A DNA stretch of 64,000 nucleotides from contig UESW01004012.1 of NCBI GenBank assembly GCA_900491605.1, positions 91,920 through 155,919 on the forward strand, in the 5' to 3' direction. Below, in pieces: positions 44,882 through 55,299 of the stretch. A model generated the notes under the pieces. It was given only the letters and a program-made list of their open reading frames with translations. It made no database searches and had not been told where the DNA came from. Position numbers and translations under genes: made by a program. The stretch's first letter is position 1, and each line of letters opens with the position of its first letter. This stretch comes from Calamus simplicifolius. Its lineage: Eukaryota > Streptophyta > Magnoliopsida > Arecales > Arecaceae.

Positions 44882-46171
44882 GAAGAAGACCGGTGGACAT
44901 GTCATTAAAAGAATCCTACAGCAAAGAGAGCAGCAATTAATAAAAGAAATGATCATGTGGCTTCAGCAAATCAATGCTGATATTAATCCCCTCAACGTAC
45001 TCAGATAATTCTACCATAGGTGCAGCTTCACCAATATCCTCCGTTCTGCCAACTCCTTCAGTATTAATCCGTAGGTAAAAATTTATCACAAAGCTGAGCA
45101 TGGTATTAATGATTCCCACCAACCATGCAGTACTGTCGGTAGAATTTAAAACAACTTAAATAAACAAGTGGCATCTAATTGGCAACAAGCTGATGCGGCC
45201 ACTGTGAGTTTAGACAACGCTTGGGAGAAAATACTAACCAAAAGGTGAACTTATTCATTGCACATTTAAAATCATTCATTTGGTGGGCCTCAGACGTCGT
45301 AGAGTGGTCGCCAAGCCATGAATAACAATTTTTATCAAGAGAAAAAGGTGGCAGAGACGCATGCTAATCTTTTATGCGCTACGTGCCCTGCCCAAAGAAT
45401 TGAGTCGGCCACCCAATCCAAATGGGTGATGAGTGGAACTCCAAATAGAGTGTTCCAACCCATCCAAAGTTGCTTGACCGACAAGGGCTAGAGATGGATT
45501 GCATGGCATCCGCATCGCAAGCCACAGATGAGAAGAAAGAATTTTCAACAAACGCATCATGTCACGAGTCACATCCATCTGAAAAATAAACAAGATTTAA
45601 GCTAGCAAGAAAGAAGAGTTAAGAAAATAGCTTTCAGTGCTATCGCTATCAGTGAAGATGGTGGAGAAGACTACCTTCTGACGCTGAAATTGGTAACAAG
45701 GTAGTCAGATGGCTGGTTTAAAAAGAAGACTACATACCAACCAATGAATGATTGCACTAGCTATGGTTTAGTATCAAGTCAAATATATTGGAGCCAAGGG
45801 CACAGAGAGACGAACTAAAAAACTTGTAAAAAAAAAAAATTTTGAAGGGTGATCTAAACAACGGTTACCTTGAAAAAAGGCGAAGAAGATGTGTTCTCCT
45901 TCTGAAGCCATAGACAACTCCCAAAAACCTATGAATCTAGGCTTTTGGTCCTGCGAGATGTCCTTGGTGTATGAAAATGGCTATACATACCAAAAGACAA
46001 TCACAAAACATATATAGCAATGGCGTTGGACAAGTAGGAAAAGAACAGAAACCACTAAAGATAGAAACAAATGCCAGATCATTACATGCAGCTCAAACAG
46101 CAGCACCCATGAACATAACATTGGGTCCCAAAGACCAGCTTTGGAACACCAACATTTATAGAGGAGTAATG
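44882..46171. other. Intergenic DNA with exon-like minus frames
   Basis: No gene is recognised. Two minus-strand frames look better than chance: 45122-44937 (61 codons, GRTEDIGEAAPMVELSEYV) and 45593-45372 (ending at TAA; starts MDVTRDMMRLLKILSS right after TTTATTTTTCAG, a good splice acceptor). I cannot assign either. Element D inserted at the right edge. Confidence 0.35.
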
Positions 46172-46176
46172 AAAAC
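46172..46176. repeat. Target-site duplication of element D, left copy
   Basis: AAAAC, against GAAAC at 51578-51582: four of five bases agree, so one has mutated since insertion. Confidence 0.7.
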
Positions 46177-46289
46177 TGATGGGGCCAGTTGACCTCACGA
46201 AAAATAAAAATTTTTGGACGGCCCACCTCGCCCTCGTCAATCGGCCTCGTCCCGCTCGGCCACCTCACCTCCAAGGCCGGCACCTCCAA

Positions 46290-46780
46290 GGCCGACGGCT
46301 CCATGACCGACGCCTCCAAGGCCGACATCTCCAAGGCCGACGGCCCCCAAGGCCGACAGCTCCAAGATCGACGGCCCCAAAGGCCGACACCTCCAAGGCC
46401 GACGGCCCCAAAGGCCGACAACTCCAAGGCCGACAGCTCCATGACCGACAGCTCCAAGACCGACGGCCCCAAAGGCTGACACCCCTAAGGCCGATGGCCC
46501 CCAAGGCCGACAGCTCCAAGACCGACGGTCCCAAAGGCCGACACCCCCAAGGCCGACGGCCCCCAAGGCCGATAGCTCCAAGACCGACGGCCCCAAAGGC
46601 CGACACCCCCAAGGACGACGGCCCCAAAGGCCGACACCTCCAAGGCCGACGGCCCCCAAGGCCGACAGCTCCAAGACCGACGGCCCCAAAGGCCGACACC
46701 TCCAAGACCGATGGCCCCAAAGGCCGGCACCTCCATAACTGACGGCCCCAAAGGCCGACACCTCCAAGGCCGGCACTTTA
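46290..46780. repeat. 30/33-bp minisatellite, element D LTR
   Basis: About 16 units with GACGGCCCCAAAGGCCGACA and CCTCCAAGGCCGACGG. The right LTR carries more copies (50190-50840). Open frames on both strands are incidental. Confidence 0.85.
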
Positions 46781-47214
46781 CTAGCCGGCCCCCAGCGTCT
46801 CCAAGCCCGCCGAGTCAGCCCCGGCCATTTCTGGCCGGCCCCTCTCGGCCCCGGCATCTCCGAGTTCTCCAAGCCCGCTGAGTCAGCCCCGGCCATTCTT
46901 GGCCGGCCTCTCTCGGCCCCGGCATCTCCGAGCCCGCCGAGTCGGCCCCGGCTGCCCCCGGCCAGCCGGGTTCAGCCTCGACTCCCCCGGGAGGGTCAAG
47001 GTGTCCCAGTTCTCCCCAGCATGGCCCCATCAGTTCAGGGCGCCACCTGACAGCGCCAGATCCAACAACCCACCGGCAACGCTGGTGATGGGACAGGACC
47101 CACCTACCCAACAACTGATGGGACGTAGCCCACCAACCAGCCCAGATTCACGCAAAGGCTCAGCAGACATTCTGACTTCACGAAAACCCACGTGATCGTG
47201 CCAGTGTCAACCCC

Positions 47215-47221
47215 TATAAAA
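47215..47221 (+). promoter_or_regulatory. TATA box of element D 5' LTR
   Basis: TATAAAAGGA, about 380 bp upstream of the gag start; same context in the 3' LTR at 51299-51305. Confidence 0.7.
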
Positions 47222-47496
47222 GGATAAATCACTTCAAGAACCAAGTAACGCAAGTTTACACACTCGATACCCTAATACTCAGGAAAATTCCGGTCCTTCT
47301 GAGATCTCTCCCTTTTCCAAGAGCTCTCTCGAGCTCCTTCTCTGCTGTGACCTCGGTTGCTAACTTGGGCGTCGGAGGGTCCCACCGGAGAACCCTCTCC
47401 GGTCTTGGGACTTTTCTGTAGGTAACCTGGTGAAGAAGAGCCTGGAGAAGCATTCCGTTCCCGACGTCCAGGAGAGGTGATTGAGCGTCATCAGAT

Positions 47497-47512
47497 TGGC
47501 GCGCCAGGTAGG
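47497..47512 (+). other. Primer binding site of element D
   Basis: TGGCGCGCCAGGTAGG, three bases after the LTR, as in B and C. Confidence 0.8.
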
Positions 47513-47592
47513 GGGAAAAGGGATAGCGAATATTCTCCCTGTGCTGCACCTCAAAAGATTTGATCCTCCCCCCCTCTTCTCTTCTAGAAGCC

Positions 47593-49170
47593 ATGGTGGT
47601 GACTCGAGCCCAGGACGCCTCCGTCAGCTACCCGGCGGGGCTTCCCCCGCCAGTCAAGCAGCAGGAGGCCAATCCTCCTACAGCTGACCCTTCGGTCACC
47701 TGCCCACCACCGGATGCCTCTGACCAAACAGCGGAGCATCTGGCGACTCTCTCCTAGCAGGTCCAAGCCCTCACCGCCATTATCCACGAGCTCCAACAGC
47801 AACAGTCCGTGGCCACTCAGCACCAAACCGCTCCCCCCGCCAGTCAGCAGTCGGCGAGGGGAGGCTCTCCTCGGCGAGAGGCTGGTCGGTGCGAGACCGG
47901 TCGACGCTCGGCTTCCCCTAGAAAGCCTCGCTGCGAGCCCCCCAAGCGGCCGCGGTCCCCCGACCACGGCCCCGGCAAGTTCCCTCCCGAGCCTCGTCAT
48001 CAGGAGGAGCCCAGGCGGAAGTCTAGACTCACGTCTCCATCTTCTTCTTTCTCCTCTTCTTCTTCCTCCTCCAAGCCATCTCGGAGGGCCCCGACAATCA
48101 GCCGCCAGGCGGAGGAACGCCTGGAGGAGTACAACCGGCAGCTAGATGAGCTCGCCAGGAAAATAAATCATCAGCTGGAGGAAGAGTTCGACCATCATCC
48201 TCTGCTCTCCCGCCGCATCACGGAGGAGCCGGTTCTGCCTCAGTTCCGTCTTCCCTAGCTGGACCCCCTACGACGGTACAACGGATCCTCTGGACCACTT
48301 GGAGAGCTATAAGGTCCTCATGCAGGTCCAGGGGGCGACAAACTCTCTTCTGTGTGTTGCTTTTCCAGCCACGCTACGGAAAGCAGCGCGTGCATGGTAT
48401 TCTCGCCTGCCGCCCCACAGTATCAATTCGTTTAGGCAACTTGAGCGGTCTTTCCTGGCTCACTTTGATGCATGCCAAAAGATCCCTCGAGTTGCCGATA
48501 GCTTGTTTGCCGTCCAACAAAGGAGTGGCGAGACCTTGAAGGACTTTGTAGCTCGATTTAAGGAGGTCGCGCTCGAAGTCTATAACTTGGTAGATTCTGT
48601 CGCTACCCTAGCATTGAAGCGGGGACTCCGCCCCTCCAGATTTGCATATTCTCTGGACAAAAAGCCTCCGGGCTCCTATGCCGAGTTGCTAAGTCGGGCA
48701 CAGAAGTACATCCGCGCCAACGAGGCTGACTCGTCCAGAAGGAAAGCCGACAGGAGTTCCAATAAGAAGCCGACACCCACGGAACCAGCTGAGGGACGAT
48801 CCAGGCAGCCCGAACCACCCCGTCGCTTTGACCACCGACCCCAGGCGCTGGTTCCTAAGGGGCGGTTTACTCCTCTCACGGCTCCGATCTCCCACATCCT
48901 ACTAGAGATTGAGGAGGAGCCTTACTTTTAATGCCCACGTCCCCTAAAGTCAGTAAACCCCCACAACAAAGAGCTTTACTACCGGTATCACCGAGACTAT
49001 GGACATGACACCGAAGATTGCCGCCATTTGAAGAGGGCCATTGAAAGTTTGTCCAGCAGGGCCACTTGGGCAAGTTCGTTCGAGGAAACCTCACTGCCCC
49101 GAGTGCGTCGGCACCTCCAACGCCTCAGATTTGCATCAACAATGCCCCAACGGAAAGAACAATAGCCTGA
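47593..49170 (+). pseudogene. gag: Element D gag
   Basis: ATG at 47593 (MVVTRAQDASVSYPAG). Coiled coil interrupted by CAG-to-TAG at 47756-47758; linker 47809-48240; a one-base gain near 48268 and a TAG near 48256 break the start of the capsid region; capsid 48299-48700 (LESYKVLMQVQG, LERSFLAHFDACQ); C-terminal YRYHRDYGHDTEDCRHLKRA at about 48972-49035 after another stop near 48929. The end NAPTERTIA-like piece falls near 49165. Only a few breaks separate it from a full-length protein. Confidence 0.88.
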
Positions 49171-49211
49171 TCTCATGAGGGGCGAGCAGCAGCTCGAAGA
49201 GCCAACGGAAG

Positions 49212-49289
49212 GAAGCAAGCTGGCATCAAAATGGGAAGCTTCTCCCCCGCACTCGGAACGCGGATAGCTTACGACGGTATTATCAGTAA
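49212..49289 (+). pseudogene. Element D: last codons of integrase
   Basis: A frame ending LPRTRNADSLRRYYQ and TAA (49287-49289) matches the integrase end of B and C (PRTWNADNLRRYYQ). Upstream, GSKLASK aligns with the AYKLEEL segment. Gag is thus joined almost directly to the integrase tail, and the intervening 3.5 kb or more of pol is deleted. Confidence 0.85.
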
Positions 49290-49369
49290 CTTGCTGATTC
49301 TTTAATAAAGTATTATTCAGAATATCCTTGTTTTATCACGCTCTTGGGATGAGTATATTTCTTAGGCAG

Positions 49370-49680
49370 AGACCGGCTCCGCGTCGGCAACAAAGACCGA
49401 TTCCGCGTCGGCAACAAAGACCGACTCCGCGTCGGCACCAAAGACCGACTCTGCGTTGGCTCCGTGTCGGCAACAAAGACCGGCTCCACGTCGGCAACAA
49501 AGACCAGCTCCGCATCGGCACCAAAGACCGACTCCGCATCGGCAACAAAGACCGGCTCCGCGTCGGCACCAAAGATCGGCTCCGCGTCGGCACCGAAGAC
49601 CGACTCCGCGTCGGCACCGAAGACCGACTCCGCATCGGCACCGAAGATCGGCTCCGTATCGGCACCCTCAAGCTCAAGAC
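49370..49680. repeat. 24-bp tandem array in element D 3' region
   Basis: Twelve or so units of 24 bp (CACCAAAGACCGACTCCGCG type). All six frames stay mostly open (8-residue repeats such as SAPKTDSA), an effect of the period. Position equals that of the 140-bp arrays in B and C, but the unit is unrelated. Confidence 0.88.
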
Positions 49681-50057
49681 CTGCGGATTCCAATCAACAA
49701 AGTTTCCTGGGGGGCAGGTCATCAACCCTGCAGAAGGAGACCAATTTTTTTAAAGAAAGAGGCACCTGAGCCTGGCCCAAGCACCCTCTGGTCACCCTCC
49801 GGGGTTAAAGGCTCCCGAGCATGGTCGAGTCCCAGCGACTCTCGGGTCATCCTCCGGAGTTCAAAAGGTTCTCGACGGCCTCAACTTTGCCTCATCGGCT
49901 TTATCTTTGCCTCAACGGCTAACTGACGAGCATCCCCCCAAAAAATTAGCGTACACTGCTTTGAGTGGCGGGCGTGAGGTAATCAATTTGCCTCCAAAAA
50001 ATTTCTTGAAGTTCTACACTCCTTTCGCTTAGCTGATGCAGGGCGCACAAGCTCAAG

Positions 50058-50073
50058 GAGTGTGGGGGGCATT
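50058..50073 (+). other. Polypurine tract of element D
   Basis: AGTGTGGGGGGCATTT-like tract at 50059-50073 directly before the 3' LTR, as in B and C. Confidence 0.85.
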
Positions 50074-51577
50074 TGATGGGACCAGTTGACCCCATAAAAA
50101 ATAAAAATTTTTGAACGGCCCACCTCGTCCTCGGCAATCGGCCTCGCCCCGCTCGGCCACCTCACCTCCAAGACCGGTACCTCCAAGGCTGGCACCTCCA
50201 AGGCCGACGGCTCCATGACCGATGCCTCCAAGGCTGACACCTCCAAGGCCGACGGCCCCCAAGGCCGACGGCCCCCAAGGCCGACACCTCCAAGACCGAC
50301 GGCCCCAAAGGTCGACACCTCCAAGACCGACGGCCCCAAAGGCCGACAGCTTCAAGGCCGACAGCTCCAAGGCCGACAGCTCCAAGGCCGAGAGCTCCAT
50401 GGCCGACAGCTCCAAGACCGACGGTCCCAAAGGCCGACACCCCCAAGGCCGATGGCCCCAAAGGCCGATACCTCCAAGACCGACGGCCCCCAAGGCCGAC
50501 CGCTCCAAGACCGATGGCCCCAAAGGCCGACACCTCCAAGGCCGACGACCCCAAAGGCCGATACCTCCAAGGCTGATGGCCCTCAAGGCCGACAGCTCCA
50601 AGACCGACGGCCTCAAAGGCTGACACCCCCAAGGTCGACGGCCCCAAAGGCTGACACCTCCAAGGCCGACGGCCCCAAAGGCCGACACCTCCAAGATTGA
50701 CGGCCCCAAAGGCCGATACCTCCAAGGCCGACGGCCCCAAAGGCCGACACCTCCAAGACCGATGGCCCCAAAGGCCGGCACCTCCATAACCGATGGCCCC
50801 AAAGGCCGACGCAGCTCCAAGGCCGACACCTCCAAGGCCGGCACTTTACTAGCCAGCCCCCGGCGTCCCAAGCCTACCGAGTCGGCCCCGGCCATTCCTG
50901 GCCGGCCCCTCTCGGCCCGTCATCTCCGAGTTCTCCAAGCCCGCCGAGTCGGCCCCGGCCATTCCTGGCCGGCCTCTCTCGGCCCCAGCGTCTCCGAGCC
51001 CGCCGAGTCGGCCCCGATTGCCCCCGGCCAGCCGAGTTCAGCCTCGACTCCCTCGGGAGGGTCAAGGTGTCCTAGTTCTCTCCAGCATGGCCCCATCAGT
51101 TCAGGGCGCCACCTCTCTGGCGCACGCCGTCTGATAGCGCCAGATCCAACAACCCATTAGCAATGCTGGTGATGGGACAGGACCCATCTATCCAACAACT
51201 GATGGGACGTAGCCCACCAACCAGCCCAGATTCACGCAAGGGCTCAGTAGACATTCTGACTTCACGAAAACCCACGTGATCGTGCTAGTGTCAACCCCTA
51301 TAAAAGGGTAAATCACTTCGAGAACCAGGTAACGCAAGTTTACATACTCGATACCCTAATACTCAGGAAAATTCCGATCCTTCTGAGATCTCTCCCTTTT
51401 TCAAGAGCTCTCTCGAGCTTCTTCTCTGCTGTGACCTCGGTTGCTAACTTGGGCATCGGAGGGTTCCACTGGAGAACCCTCTCTGGTCCTGAGATTTTTC
51501 TGCAGGTAATCTGGTGAAGAAGAGCCTGCAGAAGCATTCCATTCCCGACGTCCAGGAGAGGTGATTAAGCGTCATCA
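50074..51577 (+). repeat. Element D 3' LTR
   Basis: 1,504 bp. Minisatellite 50190-50840; TATAAAA at 51299-51305; ends GTCATCA. Longer than the 5' LTR because of extra minisatellite units and about 15 bp near 51120. Confidence 0.9.
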
Positions 51578-51582
51578 GAAAC
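51578..51582. repeat. Target-site duplication of element D, right copy
   Basis: GAAAC; see 46172-46176. Confidence 0.7.
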
Positions 51583-52218
51583 TATTACGATAGTTAGAGA
51601 ATGCACCAGAAAAGGACACATGAAATAATTGTATTAGAAAATATAGCCAAACCAAACAATTACAAGCAATCGAGTGAAAGGAAAAGGCAATTAACACATC
51701 AGGTTCTAAGAATCCATAGGTAATCAATCACATTATGGAATCAAAATAAAGGGCCAGGTATAATAGGAGATGATACCACATGAGTTGGTCTACTCGAATC
51801 TCATGCTCTATACATTCATTTTCCTGCACCTACTCTTCTCTCTCTTTCTCTCATGCTCTGATTCTTCTCTCATAGCCAATTATTCACAACAACTCAAATA
51901 TCCGAAAATCAAATAAATATGGAGAGAAGTAGAGAACCTTTCTCCCATCCATTCCATTTCTGTTTCTATGTCCTTTCACCATCTCTTCATCACCTCGAGG
52001 TAAGTTGCTTTGAGTACGAAGCCAGATAAAGCACTCTTCCTTGTTGTCTTTCCTTTTCCGTTGGCGATCGGCAATGGAAAGAAAGATGGTCAAAAACCCA
52101 ACGGACAATTGATTGGAGAAGGCACACCACGAGAAGCTCAAATAACTGAACTCATCGCTAACTATTCCAATGGAGAGCAAGAGGAGGAGGGCAAGAAATA
52201 AAATTCTCAAAAGAATCT
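51583..52218. other. 3' flank of the LRX gene
   Basis: AT-rich and without a recognisable gene. It should contain the 3' untranslated region of the LRX gene on the minus strand; I found no unambiguous poly(A) signal. Confidence 0.5.
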
Positions 52219-54319
52219 TTAATAGAAAGGAGGAGGAGGAGGAGGAGGAGGCGGGGGCGATGGATATGAGATTCCAGCAACTGGCGGCAATGGGCCTTCA
52301 TACAGGGAAGGTGATGGTGGGGAAGATGGCGGCAGGGGCTCCCAAGGCTTTGGAGGTGGCGGAGGGGATGGGGAAGGTGGAGGGAGTGCTTCATTATGAA
52401 CAGCGGGTGGTGGTGGTGGTGGTGGAGGCGGCGGCTCATAGTTGAATGGTGGCGGTTCATAGTGAACCAGTGGTGCTGGAGGAGGTGGGGACGGCGAAGG
52501 ATGGTAATAATATATTGGCGAGGGAGAGGGAGAAGGTCGTGGCGGTGATGGTAGTGGTGGTGGTTCTATGCATGGTGGTGGCGATGGTGGCGGCGGGGGC
52601 AGCTCGATGCATGGAGGAGGCGGCGGTGGGGAGTTTGGTGGTGGCGGCGGCGGCGTAAGGTGGTGATAGATAGGTGGCGGGGGCAAGTTGGGTGGTGGCG
52701 GAGGCGGCGAATAATGTGGTGGAGGTGGAGATGCATAAGTTGGCGGAGGGGAAAATGTGGGGTAGGAGGCGGCGGAGGTGGAGAGTACACCGGAGGTGGA
52801 GGGGAGTTTGGCGGAGGCGGCGGTGGACTTCGGACACAGTAGATGGGCGGCGGCGGAGATGGGTATGGTGGTGGAGGAGACGGCGGAGGTGGGGATGGAG
52901 GCGGCGGAGATGGCGGGGGTGGGGATGGTGGCGGCGGAGACGGCGGGGGTGGGGATGGTGGCGGTGGAGACGGCGGGGGTGGGGATGGTGGCGGAGGAGA
53001 CGGCGGGGGTGGAGGTGGCGGTGGCGAGATCACCGGAGGAGGATGAACAAAGACCGGAGGTGGCGGCGAGAACACCGGCGGATGCGGAGGTGGGGACGGT
53101 GGCGGCGGAGGAGGGAGGGAGGGGATGAAGGGACTGCAGTGGAAGACGGCACAGTCGACGGGGTGGGACAAGAAGGAGTTACACTGGCTGTCGGATCGCT
53201 GGGCCGGACGACCAGGCAGGCAGTTCTGGCGGTGGTCAAACGACGGCACCCTGAGGCACTCCGGCGGCTCTCCAGTAAAGAAGTTATACGAGTAGGTAAA
53301 GTTCTGGAGCCGGGGAAGCTGGCAGATCTCCGTCGGGATCTGACCGGAGAGAAGATTATGAGCCACATCCAGTTGCTCCAAGCTCAGCATCCCAGCAATG
53401 GAGCTCGGCAGCAGCCCAAGGAGCTGGTTGAAGCTCACGTCAAAAACCGTGAGGCTTTTGAGCAGCCCGATCTCGGGAGGCAGGCAAGATCTGAGCCCAT
53501 TGTTGAGGAAAATGATCTCGTTCAAGGTACCCGACATGTTGCCAATGCTCCGCGGGAGGCAGCCATGGAACCGGTTATTAGCAAAGACAACAACGGAGAC
53601 CGGCGAGTTGCCGAGGTTTTCCGGGATGTCGAAGACGAAGCGGTTGTTGTTGATGAAAATGGCGTCGAGATCCTTGTCGAAGAGGGCCTTGGGGACACCA
53701 CCCTCGAACTCGTTGTAGCGGAGATCGAGGTATTTGAGAGAAGGAGGTGGAGGACGACGTCGGGGAATTTGCCGGCGAAGCGGTTGTTGCTGAGGTCGAG
53801 CTCGAAGAGCTGGAGGAGGCCGCGGAATGTCCGGGGGACTATGCCGCAGAAGCGGTTGGAGTTGACGTGGAGGAGGGCGAGGTCGGAGAGCAAGCCGAGC
53901 TCGTCGGGGAGGTAGCCGGCGATGTCGCCGTGGTTGAGGTCGATGCCGGCGACGACGGTGAGGTTGGGGTCGGAGGGGAGGGGGGCGCAGTAGACGTCGG
54001 TGTAGTTGCAAACTTGGGGGCCGACCCAGTTGGCGGTGAGGTTGAGGGGGTCGGAGAAGATGGCGAGCTTCCAGGCCTGGAGGGCAATGTAGGCGTCGCG
54101 GAGGCGGGGGTTGGGGAAGACAAAGGTGGGGTCCACCGTCACGTCCTCGCCGCGCTCGCCGTGCTCGTCCCTGTACGTGAGGAGCTGCCGGCGCCGGATG
54201 TAGCTGGCCTCCGCGTCGGTGAGGCCATGTCTGGAGAAGGCGGACGATGGAGGGAGAATAAAGACGACACAAGAGACAAACAAGACGAGGACATCTAATT
54301 TTAATATATTCTCTTTCAT
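52219..54319 (-). CDS. Leucine-rich repeat extensin (LRX-type) protein, two apparent frameshifts
   Basis: LRX proteins sit in the plant cell wall, where the LRR part binds RALF-type signal peptides and the extensin part is anchored to the wall. About 700 codons, no intron. ATG at 54317-54319 opens a signal peptide (MKENILKLDVLVLFVSCVVF). The N-terminal domain (RDAYIALQAWKLAIFSDPLN, then WVGPQVCNYTDVYCAP) and LRRs (about residues 105-370) follow, then a Cys-rich hinge (CLPGRPAQRSDSQCNSF) and some 300 residues of SPPPP repeats. The end, LPPVAGISYPSPPPP...FY then TAA (52219-52221), fits the LRX3/4/5 type. The frame changes by one lost base near 53741-53748 and again near 52757-52770, both in C-rich runs. 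Domains are otherwise complete, so the gene may be intact in reality. It is the only clear host gene here. Confidence 0.88.
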
Positions 54320-55151
54320 CTCATCCTCCTCCTAAAATGGGCCAGACAAAGGGAAGAGGAGGAGGAGGAAGAGGAGGAGGGAGTGGTGGAGAGGAGAAGA
54401 GCAGCGAGCGTATATTTGTGAGGGTTTCCAAGGGGGAGTGGGTGAGAAAAAATAAACACTCGGGACAGCTAAAACTCACCTCAAGCGCCACCGCACGAAG
54501 GAAGGGTAGCGTTTCTGGAGAGAGAGAGAGATGGACGGTTTGATCACTCACTCCTCTCCATCCTTCCACGAAAACCAAAATTTTCCTCGCATTTTATTTA
54601 CAAGGGAAAAGGGTGCGAATGGTCTGGGATTAAAGCGATCCGCGAAGTAGTATAGAAAAGAGAGACTTTATTCCGTGGCTGCGAATCGTATTCCTCTCTC
54701 TAGACTGGCGACCGAGGGATTGGAATAAGTTGGAGCGAGAAAAGAGAAAAAAAAAAAAAAAAGCGAAAGAATAACGGGTGGTCCGTATAATGTGCAAGTA
54801 TATTCAAATAAATCGAGAATATCAAGGGAAGAAGGTTGGGTTCGTTTCGCTGGTTTGCCATCATCGGTGTCAGCGGACCGTTTGAGGGGAGCCACGGCTG
54901 CCCGATTTTTTTTTTTTTAATTTCAAAATAGCTAAAAGTTGATGGTGAGCCATTAATTTTGACAAAGAAGTTTCGAAAAATGACGACAAATTGAGCACTA
55001 CGGTCTGAGTTCCGCACTAATTGAACCTTGGCCAATGTCCGACCACTCTCTAATCCATCCCTTCCAACGGGTCGATCTTGCGATTGTCTCGTACATTGAT
55101 TCAAATTTGAGACAGTAGAAAGACTCCAATTTAGACTTGTCTCTGGAGAAC

Positions 55152-55153
<2 letters not shown>
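54320..55153. promoter_or_regulatory. Upstream region of the LRX gene
   Basis: Expected promoter and 5' leader of the LRX gene on minus. Just upstream of the ATG the minus strand is CT-rich (54340-54400, 54515-54535), as is common in plant leaders. No convincing TATA box was found. No other gene is visible. Confidence 0.4.

Positions 55154-55189
<36 letters not shown>
55154..55189. repeat. (AG)18 microsatellite
   Basis: Uninterrupted AG dinucleotides over 36 bp. Confidence 0.95.
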
Positions 55190-55192
<3 letters not shown>

Positions 55193-55299
55193 ATAGATCT
55201 GGTTTTCTAATCAAGATTCAATTCCAATGAAACCGGTATTGGTTTATCAGGTTGGATCAATTTATACAACACCATTATCCATCCGCTGAATGGTCTTGG

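Larger units (their letters stand above)
46177..47493 (+). repeat. Element D 5' LTR
   Basis: 1,317 bp. Minisatellite at 46290-46780 made of CTCCAAGGCCGAC and GGCCCCAAAGGCCGAC units (30-33 bp), the reverse complement of the 15/30-bp unit in element A. TATAAAA at 47215-47221 after CCCACGTGATCGTG. Confidence 0.9.
46177..51577 (+). mobile_element. Element D: gag-only derivative of the B/C family
   Basis: 5.4 kb, TGATGGGGCC...GTCATCA. LTRs 46177-47493 and 50074-51577. PBS, PPT and the pre-PPT block match B and C. The inner 2.6 kb carries gag, then only the last integrase codons (to 49289), then a 24-bp array. Everything from protease to most of integrase is gone, so it must have used enzymes from relatives such as C. 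Confidence 0.93.

Noticed and set aside
46179..46742. Lys/Asp/Gly-rich frames in element D LTRs (also 50053-50895)
   Set aside because: Read-through of a 30/33-bp minisatellite; open on both strands and in both LTRs with differing lengths.
49313..49769. Five overlapping open frames of about 100-156 codons
   Set aside because: Produced by the 24-bp tandem array, whose period keeps any stop-free frame open.
52674..53915. 413-codon plus-strand Arg/Gly/Trp-rich frame
   Set aside because: It is the antisense of the LRX extensin and LRR regions; the opposite strand has clear family matches and a signal peptide.
53747..54298. 183-codon plus-strand Val/Glu/Gly-rich frame
   Set aside because: Antisense of the LRX N-terminal domain; composition mirrors GC-rich codons on the minus strand.
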